From NCBI GenBank assembly GCA_023428645.1, contig JAEYXD010000211.1, positions 1-64,000 of the forward strand: DNA of 64,000 bases. Reading direction: 5' to 3'. The DNA comes from Pseudomonadota bacterium (GTDB lineage Bacteria > Pseudomonadota > Gammaproteobacteria > Steroidobacterales > Steroidobacteraceae). Positions 25,876 through 34,050 of the stretch are shown here, piece by piece. The notes under the pieces are model-generated. The model made no database searches and was not told the DNA's origin. It saw nothing but the letters and a program-made list of their open reading frames with translations. Within the stretch, counting starts at the first letter, position 1. Each line of letters opens with the position of its first letter. A program made the translations under genes and the position numbers.

Positions 25876-25901
25876 ACCTGGCCAGCGCCCGCTGGCCAGG
25901 T
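25876..25901 (+). other. 12-bp perfect hairpin between gap and pgk
   Basis: ACCTGGCCAGCG and CGCTGGCCAGGT flank two bases; as RNA this gives a very stable stem. Only a weak AATTT follows, so it is either an imperfect terminator or a processing/stability hairpin that sets gap output apart from pgk. Confidence 0.65.
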
Positions 25902-25973
25902 AATTTCGAACTTTCCGTTTCGATCGTTGCCTCCTAGCCGGCATGCCCTCGACTTTCTTGCGGAGCCTTCTCA

Positions 25974-27155
25974 ATGCCCATCCTGCGAATGACCGATCTC
26001 GATCTGCGCGACAAGCGCGTGTTGATCCGTGAGGATCTCAACGTCCCCGTGCAGAACGGCGTGGTGTCGAGCGACGCGCGCATCCGCGCCTCGTTGCCGA
26101 CGATCCAGCTCGCGAAAGAGGCGGGCGCTCGCGTGCTCGTGATGTCGCATCTCGGTCGGCCCGAAGAGGGCGTGTACGACGAAGAGTTCTCGCTCGCCCC
26201 GGTCGCGCAGCGCCTGTCCGAGCTGCTTGGCTACAAGGTGCGCTTCGAGAAGGACTGGCTCGACGGCGTCGAGGCCGCGCCTGGTGAAGTCGTGCTGCTC
26301 GAAAACGTGCGCTTCAACAAGGGCGAGAAAAAGGACAAGGAAGACCTCGCGCGCAAGATGGCCGCACTGTGCGACGTGTACGTGATGGACGCGTTCGGCA
26401 CCGCGCACCGCGCGGAAGCGAGCACGCACGGCGTCGCGCGCTTCGCGCCGGTCGCCTGTGCCGGTCCGCTGCTGATGAACGAGCTCGTCGCGCTCGAAAC
26501 GGCGCTCGAAAAGCCGAAGCGTCCGCTGGTCGCGATCGTCGCGGGCTCGAAGGTCTCGACGAAGCTCACCGTGCTCGAGAGCCTCATGAACAAGGTCGAC
26601 AAGCTGATCGTCGGCGGCGGTATCGCGAACACGTTCCTGGCCGCCGCTGGACACAATGTCGGCAAGTCGTTGGTCGAGGCCGACATGATCGGGATCGCGA
26701 AAGGGTTGCTCGAGCGCACGCGCGGCACGTCCGTGGATATTCCGCTGCCGAGCGACGTCGTCGTCGCGAAAGAGTTCTCGGCCAGCGCGGAAGCCGATGT
26801 GAAAGAGGTCAGCGAGGTCGCCGCCGACGAAATGATTCTGGACATCGGTCCCGATACCGCCGAGAGCTTCGCGCGCATGCTGGCCGACGCCGGCACGATC
26901 GTGTGGAATGGTCCCGTCGGCGTATTCGAGTTCGAACAGTTCGGCGAGGGCACGCGCGTGCTGGCGCAGGCCATCGCCCGCAGCCCGGCGTTTTCGATCG
27001 CGGGCGGCGGCGATACGCTGGCCGCGATCGAGAAATACCGTGTCGAAGACGATATCTCTTACATTTCCACCGGCGGCGGCGCGTTCCCGGAGTTCCTCGA
27101 AGGCAAGAAGCTGCCCGCAGTGGCCGCGCTGGAAGCGAGGGCTGCCGCAAAGTGA
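25974..27155 (+). CDS. pgk: Phosphoglycerate kinase
   Basis: Makes ATP from 1,3-bisphosphoglycerate; 393 residues, normal length. The substrate-binding N-domain shows IREDLNVP and MSHLGRP; the nucleotide C-domain shows VAIVAGSKVSTKL and the terminal ISTGGGAFPEFLEGKKLPAV. GGAG lies upstream of the ATG. The last codons and stop are copied in a 17-bp tandem repeat (27137-27170). It follows gap after 123 bases that include a strong hairpin. Confidence 0.98.
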   Translation: MPILRMTDLDLRDKRVLIREDLNVPVQNGVVSSDARIRASLPTIQLAKEAGARVLVMSHLGRPEEGVYDEEFSLAPVAQRLSELLGYKVRFEKDWLDGVEAAPGEVVLLENVRFNKGEKKDKEDLARKMAALCDVYVMDAFGTAHRAEASTHGVARFAPVACAGPLLMNELVALETALEKPKRPLVAIVAGSKVSTKLTVLESLMNKVDKLIVGGGIANTFLAAAGHNVGKSLVEADMIGIAKGLLERTRGTSVDIPLPSDVVVAKEFSASAEADVKEVSEVAADEMILDIGPDTAESFARMLADAGTIVWNGPVGVFEFEQFGEGTRVLAQAIARSPAFSIAGGGDTLAAIEKYRVEDDISYISTGGGAFPEFLEGKKLPAVAALEARAAAK

Positions 27156-27170
27156 GGGCTGCCGCGGAGT
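27137..27170. repeat. 17-bp tandem duplication spanning the pgk stop codon
   Basis: GAGGGCTGCCGCAAAGT (27137-27153) is followed at once by GAGGGCTGCCGCGGAGT (27154-27170), identical at 15 of 17 bases. The TGA stop of pgk straddles the junction. The first copy encodes the end of Pgk; the second is non-coding. Confidence 0.85.
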
Positions 27171-27248
27171 GACGGGCGAGGAGGAGTGGGGGCGAGGAGG
27201 AGACTTCCCCCCTGATGTCTTGGTAGCTCGGAGGGCCCCCTCCCCTAA

Positions 27249-27273
27249 CCCTCCCCCGTTGCGCGGGGGAGGG
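27249..27273. repeat. GC-rich palindrome (dispersed family, copy 3)
   Basis: CCCTCCCCCG faces CGGGGGAGGG across TTGCG, between pgk and pyk, with further C-rich flank (CCCCCTCCCCTAA) as at 4945-4955. It shares arms with the copies at 15-38 and 4955-4979. Confidence 0.7.
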
Positions 27274-27309
27274 GGAGTAGGCTGAAGCCGTCTTTAATTT
27301 GGGATCCGT

Positions 27310-28743
27310 ATGCTCAGACGAACGAAGATTCTGACGACGCTCGGGCCGGCCACTGACAATCCAAAGACGCTCGCGGAGATGCTGCGCGCGGGGGCGGACG
27401 TCGTCCGCATCAATTTCTCGCACGGTGAAGCGGCGGCGCACGCGAAGCGCGTGCAGATGGTGCGCGAGGTCGCGGACCAGGTCGGCAAATGGGTCGCGGT
27501 GCTCGGCGACCTGCAAGGCCCGAAGATCCGCATCGAACGCTTCGCGCAGGGGCCGGTGCAACTCACCGAAGGCGACTCGTTCACGCTCGACGTCGCTCTC
27601 GATCCCAAGGCCGGCACGGACAAGAGCGTGGGCGTCGCGTACAAGAGCCTGCCACAAGACGTGAGCGCCGGTGACACGCTGCTCCTGAACGACGGGCAGA
27701 TCGCGCTCGAAGTGACCGACGTCGACGGTTCGCGCATCGTGACGCGAGTGCTCGTCGGCGGCGAGCTTTCCGACAACAAGGGCATCAACAAGCAGGGCGG
27801 CGGCCTGTCCGCGGGCGCACTCACGGACAAGGATCGCGCCGACATCCGCCTGGCCGCGGAGCTGGGCGTCGATTACCTCGCGGTATCGTTCGCGCGCGAC
27901 GGCAGCGACATCGATGAAGCACGGCATTTGCTGCGCCAGCAGGGAGGCCACGGTTATCTCGTCGCGAAGATCGAGCGCAGCGAGGCGCTCGTGAATCTCG
28001 ACCGCATCATCCTCGCGAGCGACGCCGTGATGGTCGCGCGCGGCGATCTCGGCGTGGAAGTCGGGTACGCGGAGCTCACGGGCCTGCAAAAGCACATCAT
28101 CGATGCGACGCGCCGTCGCAACCGAGTCGCGATCACCGCGACGCAGATGATGGAATCGATGATCCACAATCCGATTCCGACGCGCGCCGAGGTTTCGGAT
28201 GTCGCGAACGCGGTCATGGACGGTACCGACGCCGTGATGCTGTCGGGCGAAAGCGCGGTCGGCAAATATCCGGTGAAAGCGGTGCAGGCGATGTCGCAGG
28301 TCATTCTCGGCGCCGAGAAATACGAATCGTCGCACACGCCCGTGCGTCATCGTCGCGACGAGGGCATTTACGAAAAGACCGACGAGGCGATCGCGATGGC
28401 CGTGATGTACACGGCGAATCACGTGAACGTGAAGGCGATCGTCGCGCTCACCGAGTCGGGCTCGACGCCGTTGTGGATGTCGCGCATCCGCGCCGACATT
28501 CCCATCTATGCGTTCACGCGTCACGAAGCCACACGCCGCCGAGTGATGCTGTATCGCGGCGTGTACCCGGTCACGTTCGACATCACCCACACCGAGATTC
28601 AAAAGCTGTACGCGGACATCTTCCGCACGCTGCTCGAGCGCGGCATGGTCGAGGTCGGCGACCGCATCATCCTCACGAAGGGCGAACTGTCGGGCGTGGC
28701 CGGCAAGACGAACTCGATGAAGATCCTGGAAGTGCGTGTCTAG
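27310..28743 (+). CDS. pyk: Pyruvate kinase
   Basis: Forms pyruvate and ATP from phosphoenolpyruvate; 477 residues. It begins MLRRTKILTTLGPAT, with RINFSHGEAAAH, the beta-barrel catalytic lysine region in GYLVAKIERSEALVN, MVARGDLGVEVGY and the ATQMMESM motif. The C-terminal allosteric domain is present. Fourth gene of the tkt operon, separated from pgk by 154 bases with a palindromic repeat. No fructose-bisphosphate aldolase follows, although fba ends this cluster in several relatives. Confidence 0.97.
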   Translation: MLRRTKILTTLGPATDNPKTLAEMLRAGADVVRINFSHGEAAAHAKRVQMVREVADQVGKWVAVLGDLQGPKIRIERFAQGPVQLTEGDSFTLDVALDPKAGTDKSVGVAYKSLPQDVSAGDTLLLNDGQIALEVTDVDGSRIVTRVLVGGELSDNKGINKQGGGLSAGALTDKDRADIRLAAELGVDYLAVSFARDGSDIDEARHLLRQQGGHGYLVAKIERSEALVNLDRIILASDAVMVARGDLGVEVGYAELTGLQKHIIDATRRRNRVAITATQMMESMIHNPIPTRAEVSDVANAVMDGTDAVMLSGESAVGKYPVKAVQAMSQVILGAEKYESSHTPVRHRRDEGIYEKTDEAIAMAVMYTANHVNVKAIVALTESGSTPLWMSRIRADIPIYAFTRHEATRRRVMLYRGVYPVTFDITHTEIQKLYADIFRTLLERGMVEVGDRIILTKGELSGVAGKTNSMKILEVRV

Positions 28744-28746
28744 CTC

Positions 28747-31137
28747 ATGAGGCGGATCGCGCGCTGGTTCGTTGCGAGCGCCGCGCTTCTGCTCGTCGTC
28801 ATTGCCGCGGGCCTATGGCTCGCGCTGCGCGCAAGCCTGCCGAATCTGGAGGGTGAAATCCGGCTCGCTGGTCTCGGCGGGCCCGCGACGATCGAGCGCG
28901 ATCGGCAGGGTACGCCGACGATCACCGCGAACTCGCGTGCGGATCTCGCGTTCGCGACGGGGTATGCGCACGCCCAGGACCGCTTTTTCCAGATGGACAT
29001 GATGCGCCGGGCCGCCGCGGGCGAGCTCGCCGAAGTGCTCGGTCCGACGCTCGTCGCGACCGACAAGCGCTTTCGCCTGCACGGTTTTCGCAACGTCGCG
29101 CGCCGGATCGTGGACGATGCGCCCGCGACGGATCGCGCTATTCTCGCTGCGTACGTCGACGGTGTGAACGCCGGCCTCTCCGCGCTCGACAGTCGACCCT
29201 GGGAATATCTCGTGCTCGGCGCAAAGCCGCAGGCGTGGCGCGCCGAGGATTCGGTCCTCGTCGCATTCTCGATGTACCTGAACCTGAACGATTCCACGGG
29301 CGAGGACGATCTTGCGCACGCCTATCTGCGCGAGACGTTGCCGGCCGAGCTCTTCGCGTTTTTGCATCCGCATGGCACCGAGTGGGATGCGCCGCTCGCC
29401 GGCGGCGTGTGGCAGGCGCCGCCGGTACCAGCCGCGGATGTGTTCGACATGCGGAGCCTCGCAACGCAGGTCGCGAGCGCGCATGCGCCTCCCTCGCGTC
29501 TCGAGCTCGCGCCCGCCGATTTCGTCGGCAGCAACAGTTGGGCCGTCGCCGGGACGCACACCGGCGACGGGACTGCGCTACTCGCGAACGACATGCACTT
29601 GGGCCTGCGCCTGCCGAATACGTGGTATCGCGCGCGGCTCGTCGTCGCTGACGGCACGGAGGCGCGCGATCTCGTGGGCGTGACGTTGCCGGGCTTGCCC
29701 ATGCTCGTGGCGGGCAGCAACGGGCGCGTCGCCTGGGGTTACACGAACAGCTACGGCGATTGGACCGATCTCGTGATCGTCGAGATGGACCCGCTGCACC
29801 CCTCGAATTATCTGAACGGCGACGGCGCGCAGCCGATCGTCACGCAGCGCGAGGAGATCAAAGTGCGCGGCGCGGCTTCGGAACGGATCGACGTGCAAAC
29901 GACGCGCTGGGGTCCGATCGTGAGGCGCGATGCGCAGAACCGTCCGCTCGCGCTCGCGTGGACGGCGCATCACAAGAGCGCGACGAATCTGCGCATGCTG
30001 GATTTCGAAACGGCGCGCAACGTGACGGAACTGCTCGATGCCGCGAACCGGGCCGGCGGCCCGGTGCAGAACGTGGTGGCCGCCGACAGTACTGGCTCGA
30101 TCGGCTGGTCGCTGATGGGGCGCGTGCCGATCCGCGCGAACTACGATGCGTCGCTGCCGTCTTCGTGGCGCGCATCGGGCACGGGTTGGATCGGCTGGCG
30201 CGAGCCGCGGGACTATCCGCGCATCGTCGATCCGCAAACCGGCCGCCTGTGGACCGCGAACGCGCGCACGATCGACGCGCGCACGTGGATGGACTTCCTG
30301 GGCGACGGCGGCTACGACCTTGGAGCACGGGCGGCACAGATTCGCGACAACCTCTTCGCGCTGTCGCGCCCGACGGTCGAGGACCTGGCACGGATTCAGC
30401 TCGACGATCGCGCGCTGTTCCTGACGCGTTGGCGCGACCTGCTGCTCGACTTGCTCGATGCGCAGGCGGTCGCGACCTCGCCGGTGCGGGGCCAGGCGCG
30501 TGAGCTGGTCGAGAACTGGTCCGCGCGCGCCAGTGCCGATGACGTCGGTTATCGCATCGTGCGCGAGTTCCGGCTGCGCGTGCGCAAGCAGGTGTTCGAC
30601 TCCTTCACGGCCGCGGCACGCAAGCAGCATCCGGACATGCGCTTCGCGCCGTCGCCGCAATTCGAAGGCCCGCTATGGCGGCTCGTGACCGAGCGGCCGC
30701 TGCATCTGCTCGATCCGCGTCATCCGAATTGGCGAGAAGCGCTGCTGGCGGCGTTCGATGCCGCGATCGACGACATGCAGGAACGATGCGGGTCGCTGAA
30801 CGAATGCACGTGGGGCCGACAGAACACGTTGCAGATGCGCCATCCTTTGTCGTCCGTGCTGCCGTACGCATCGAAATGGCTGGACATGCCACAACTGCCG
30901 CTGTCGGGCGACGCGGCGATGCCGCGCGTCCAGGGCACGCAGTTCGGGGCATCGCAGCGTCTCGTCGTGGCGCCGGGCCGAGAAGCGGAGGGCGTGTTGC
31001 AAGTGCCTGGCGGGCCGGTCGATCATCCGTTGTCGCCGTTCTATCGTGCAGGCCACGAAGCGTGGGTGCGCGGCGACCCACAGCCGCTGCTGCCGGGGCC
31101 GCCCGAGCATCGCTTACAGCTGCTGCCGCAACCCTAG
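28747..31137 (+). CDS. Penicillin acylase family protein (Ntn hydrolase)
   Basis: A 796-residue protein starting with an export-type hydrophobic segment (IARWFVASAALLLVVIAAGL). It has the pro-enzyme layout: an alpha chain with ATGYAHAQDRFFQMDMMRR, then a self-cleavage point before Ser262 in FVGSNSWAVAG (S-N-x-W), which becomes the N-terminal nucleophile of the beta chain; WTAHHKSATNLRMLDF and the C-terminal region follow. The family includes penicillin amidases and acyl-homoserine-lactone acylases; the substrate here cannot be told. It starts three bases after the pyk stop, so it is probably co-transcribed. Confidence 0.9.
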   Translation: MRRIARWFVASAALLLVVIAAGLWLALRASLPNLEGEIRLAGLGGPATIERDRQGTPTITANSRADLAFATGYAHAQDRFFQMDMMRRAAAGELAEVLGPTLVATDKRFRLHGFRNVARRIVDDAPATDRAILAAYVDGVNAGLSALDSRPWEYLVLGAKPQAWRAEDSVLVAFSMYLNLNDSTGEDDLAHAYLRETLPAELFAFLHPHGTEWDAPLAGGVWQAPPVPAADVFDMRSLATQVASAHAPPSRLELAPADFVGSNSWAVAGTHTGDGTALLANDMHLGLRLPNTWYRARLVVADGTEARDLVGVTLPGLPMLVAGSNGRVAWGYTNSYGDWTDLVIVEMDPLHPSNYLNGDGAQPIVTQREEIKVRGAASERIDVQTTRWGPIVRRDAQNRPLALAWTAHHKSATNLRMLDFETARNVTELLDAANRAGGPVQNVVAADSTGSIGWSLMGRVPIRANYDASLPSSWRASGTGWIGWREPRDYPRIVDPQTGRLWTANARTIDARTWMDFLGDGGYDLGARAAQIRDNLFALSRPTVEDLARIQLDDRALFLTRWRDLLLDLLDAQAVATSPVRGQARELVENWSARASADDVGYRIVREFRLRVRKQVFDSFTAAARKQHPDMRFAPSPQFEGPLWRLVTERPLHLLDPRHPNWREALLAAFDAAIDDMQERCGSLNECTWGRQNTLQMRHPLSSVLPYASKWLDMPQLPLSGDAAMPRVQGTQFGASQRLVVAPGREAEGVLQVPGGPVDHPLSPFYRAGHEAWVRGDPQPLLPGPPEHRLQLLPQP

Positions 31138-31235
31138 CTGCGCGGCTCGCGCATCGCGTAGTGTAGGGGCCCCGACGGATCGAGCCGCGAATCCACGCGT
31201 CTCAACACCATGCCCTGCGTTGTTCGGAGCTTTTG

Positions 31236-32087
31236 ATGTCCTCTCGTTTTACCGGTACCGAAAACTACGTCGCCACCGAAGATCTGATGATGGCCGTGAA
31301 TGCCGCCGTGACGCTCGGCCGGCCTTTGCTCGTGAAAGGCGAGCCCGGCACGGGCAAGACGCAGCTCGCGGAAGAAGTCGCGCGCTCGCTCGGCCGCACG
31401 CTGTATCGCTGGCACATCAAATCGACGACGAAGGCGCAGCAAGGCTTGTACGAGTACGACGCCGTGTCGCGTCTGCGCGATTCGCAGCTCGGCGACGCGA
31501 AGGTGCACGACATCGCGAACTACATCGTGAAGGGCCGCCTGTGGGAGGCGTTCGAGAGCGACGTGCAGCCGGTGCTGCTCGTCGATGAAATCGACAAGGC
31601 GGACATCGAGTTTCCGAACGATCTGCTGCACGAGCTCGATCGCATGGAGTTCTACGTCTACGAGACGCGGCAGTGGGTGAAGGCGCGGCATCGCCCGATC
31701 ATCGTGATCACCAGCAACAACGAAAAGGAGCTGCCGGATGCGTTTCTGCGCCGCTGCTTCTTTCACTACATCCGTTTCCCGGATGCAGCGACGATGGAGC
31801 GCATCGTGTCGGTTCACTATCCGACGCTGAAGAAGGAGCTGCTCGCCGAAGCGCTGAGCGCATTCTTCAAGGTGCGCGAAATGCCGGGCTTGAAGAAGAA
31901 GCCGTCGACATCGGAGCTGCTCGACTGGATCAAGCTGCTGGTCGCGGAGGACATTCCGCCCGAGGCGCTGCGCTCGGACGATCCGAAGAAGTCGATTCCG
32001 CCGCTGCATGGCGCGCTGCTCAAGAACGAACAGGACGTACACCTGTTCGAGCAGCTCGTGTTCATGCATCGACGGCAGGGGCGCTGA
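31236..32087 (+). CDS. MoxR-family AAA+ ATPase
   Basis: A 283-residue AAA+ protein. Walker A is KGEPGTGKTQLAEEVA, Walker B is PVLLVDEIDKAD, sensor 1 is VITSNNEKELPDAFLRR with the arginine-finger region, and MRSD-like sensor 2 follows. MoxR ATPases act as chaperones, usually with a VWA partner, to insert metals or assemble complexes. The partner gene lies directly downstream. ATG 31236 follows CGGAGC; a TTG three bases earlier is less likely. Confidence 0.92.
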   Translation: MSSRFTGTENYVATEDLMMAVNAAVTLGRPLLVKGEPGTGKTQLAEEVARSLGRTLYRWHIKSTTKAQQGLYEYDAVSRLRDSQLGDAKVHDIANYIVKGRLWEAFESDVQPVLLVDEIDKADIEFPNDLLHELDRMEFYVYETRQWVKARHRPIIVITSNNEKELPDAFLRRCFFHYIRFPDAATMERIVSVHYPTLKKELLAEALSAFFKVREMPGLKKKPSTSELLDWIKLLVAEDIPPEALRSDDPKKSIPPLHGALLKNEQDVHLFEQLVFMHRRQGR

Positions 32088-32172
32088 GGCGGCGATGCGT
32101 CATCGCGGCTGGACTTTCGATCGATGGCGGCTTGCGTCGGCCGTGCGTGAGCTGGCCAGGAGCGCGTGAGCG

Positions 32173-33348
32173 ATGCTCGTGCCCTTTTTTTACAAGCTGC
32201 GCGAGGCCGGCGTACCGGTCTCGATCACCGAGTTCCTCCTGCTGCTCGAGGCGCTCGATGCGCGCGTCGCCGACGCGAGCGCGGAGAACTTCTATTTCCT
32301 GTCGCGCGCGTGCCTCGTGAAGGACGAGCGCCATTTCGATCGCTTCGATCGCGCGTTCGCCGCGCACTTCAAGGGCGCGGAGGAGTTGTTCGCGTCGATG
32401 ATGGCGAACGTACCCAAGGAATGGCTCGAGCGCATGGGCGAGCGCATCCTGTCCGACGAAGAAAAGGCGAAGATCGAGGCCCTCGGCGGTTGGGACAAGT
32501 TGATCGAGACGTTGAAGAAGCGCCTCGAAGAACAGAAGGAGCGCCACCAGGGTGGCAACAAATGGATCGGCACGGGCGGCACATCGCCGTTCGGCGCTCA
32601 TGGCTACAATCCCGAAGGCATCCGCATCGGACAGGACGAGTCGCGTCATCGGCGCGCCGTGAAAGTCTGGGATCAGCGCGAGTTTCGCAATCTCGCCGAC
32701 ACCGTCGAGCTAGGCACGCGCAACATCAAGGTCGCGCTGCGCAAGCTGCGGCGCTTCGCGCGCGAGGGCGCGGCCGACAATCTCGATCTCGACGGCACGA
32801 TCGCTTCGACGGCACGCAACGCCGGCCTGCTCGACCTGAAGTTCGTGCCCGAGCGGCACAACGCGATCAAGGTGCTGCTGTTCCTCGATGTCGGCGGCTC
32901 GATGGACGATCACATCCGCGTCTGCGAGGAGCTGTTCTCGGCGGCCCGCACGGAGTTCAAGCATCTCGAGTACTTCTATTTCCACAACTTCGTGTACGAG
33001 TCGGTGTGGAAGGACAACCGCAGGCGCCACGTCGAAAAGATCCCGACCCTGGAGGTGATGCGCACCTACGGGCAAGACTACAAGCTGATCTTCGTCGGCG
33101 ACGCGACGATGAGCCCGTACGAGATCGTGCAGCCCGGCGGCAGCGTCGAGCATTGGAACGAGGAGGCGGGTGCGGTCTGGATGCAGCGGCTCACGCGCAC
33201 CTGGCCGCATCATGTGTGGCTCAATCCGGAGCCGCAGGAGCGCTGGCCGTATACGCCGTCCGTGACGCTCACGCGGGAGCTGATCGAAGACCGGATGTTC
33301 CCGCTCACGCTCAGCGGCTTGGACGAAGCCATCAAGGCGCTGCACTGA
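32173..33348 (+). CDS. VWA-domain CoxE-like protein (MoxR partner)
   Basis: A 391-residue protein. The N-terminal part is helical (LVPFFYKLREAGVPVSITEF), and a charged linker holds GGNKWIGTGGTSPFG. The C-terminal von Willebrand A domain has a variant metal site: Asp239 begins DVGGSMDD, where the canonical MIDAS motif is DxSxS. Family members often carry this Gly. It probably works with the adjacent MoxR ATPase as a metal-insertion or assembly chaperone; the client is unknown. The gap from moxR is 85 bases. Confidence 0.88.
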   Translation: MLVPFFYKLREAGVPVSITEFLLLLEALDARVADASAENFYFLSRACLVKDERHFDRFDRAFAAHFKGAEELFASMMANVPKEWLERMGERILSDEEKAKIEALGGWDKLIETLKKRLEEQKERHQGGNKWIGTGGTSPFGAHGYNPEGIRIGQDESRHRRAVKVWDQREFRNLADTVELGTRNIKVALRKLRRFAREGAADNLDLDGTIASTARNAGLLDLKFVPERHNAIKVLLFLDVGGSMDDHIRVCEELFSAARTEFKHLEYFYFHNFVYESVWKDNRRRHVEKIPTLEVMRTYGQDYKLIFVGDATMSPYEIVQPGGSVEHWNEEAGAVWMQRLTRTWPHHVWLNPEPQERWPYTPSVTLTRELIEDRMFPLTLSGLDEAIKALH

Positions 33349-33349
33349 C

Positions 33350-33369
33350 CCTCTCCCCCGCGGGAGAGG
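33350..33369. terminator. Hairpin between convergent VWA and peroxiredoxin genes
   Basis: CCTCTCCC and GGGAGAGG form an 8-bp stem with a four-base loop, exactly between two convergent stop codons. It may serve both directions. It is a shorter relative of the dispersed GC palindromes. No T-run on either side. Confidence 0.45.
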
Positions 33370-33371
33370 AA

Positions 33372-33905
33372 TCAGCCGCCCGCTTTCTTCTGAAACGTCT
33401 TGATGTCCTTCACGACCGCTTCGGAATGCCCTTTCGGGTTCACGCCGGTGTAGCGCTTCACGATCAGGCCGTGCGGGTCGATCAAGAACGTTTCCCGCTT
33501 CGCGAAGCCCGTGAAGCTCAGGACGTCGTATTGCTTCACGACCCGCTTCTCCGGGTCCGCGAGAATCGGGAACGGCAGGCCGTGCTTCTCGGCGAATTTC
33601 TCGTGCGACTCCACGTCATCGACGCTGATGCCGAGAATCTGCGCATTCACTTCGCGGAACGCGAAAATGTTGTCCCGGAATTCGCACGCTTGCGTCGTGC
33701 ATCCGGGCGTCTGATCCTTTGGGTAGAAATACAGCGCGACCCATTTGCCGCGGTAATCGGACAGCTTCTGCCACTTGCCGTTCTGGTCCTGCAGCCGGAA
33801 ATCCGGCGCCTGCGAGCCGATCGTCGGCTCCTGGGCTTGCGCGATGGCGACGACCGCCCACAGCAGTGCCAAAGCGGCGATGCGAATCCCGAACGAATGC
33901 TTCAT
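33372..33905 (-). CDS. bcp: Periplasmic thioredoxin-type peroxiredoxin (Bcp/PrxQ)
   Basis: A 177-residue thiol peroxidase. MKHSFGIRIAALALLWAVVA.. is a signal peptide ending near AQAQ, so the enzyme acts in the periplasm, unlike cytoplasmic E. coli Bcp. The peroxidatic Cys69 is in YPKDQTPGCT and the resolving Cys74 lies five residues on (QACEFRD), the PrxQ arrangement. ATG 33905 fits the signal peptide; the frame upstream (to 33953) is unlikely. It is divergent from the patatin gene. Confidence 0.9.
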   Translation of the reverse strand: MKHSFGIRIAALALLWAVVAIAQAQEPTIGSQAPDFRLQDQNGKWQKLSDYRGKWVALYFYPKDQTPGCTTQACEFRDNIFAFREVNAQILGISVDDVESHEKFAEKHGLPFPILADPEKRVVKQYDVLSFTGFAKRETFLIDPHGLIVKRYTGVNPKGHSEAVVKDIKTFQKKAGG

Positions 33906-34050
33906 GAGCCCCCCAAACGCTGGCCAACCAGGATGCGCGGGGCAGTGTGCCATACTAGGCCTGAATGCCGCATAACAGGCTCAAACCCCTTGGATTCGAG
34001 CTCTCGCACATCACTCTTTTCCTGGTCGCGCGTCGTTTTGGCTGAATCGC

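Noticed and set aside
26809..28602. A 597-codon minus-strand frame across pgk and pyk
   Set aside because: Antisense of two certain genes, low-complexity Arg/His/Asp composition and no start signal.
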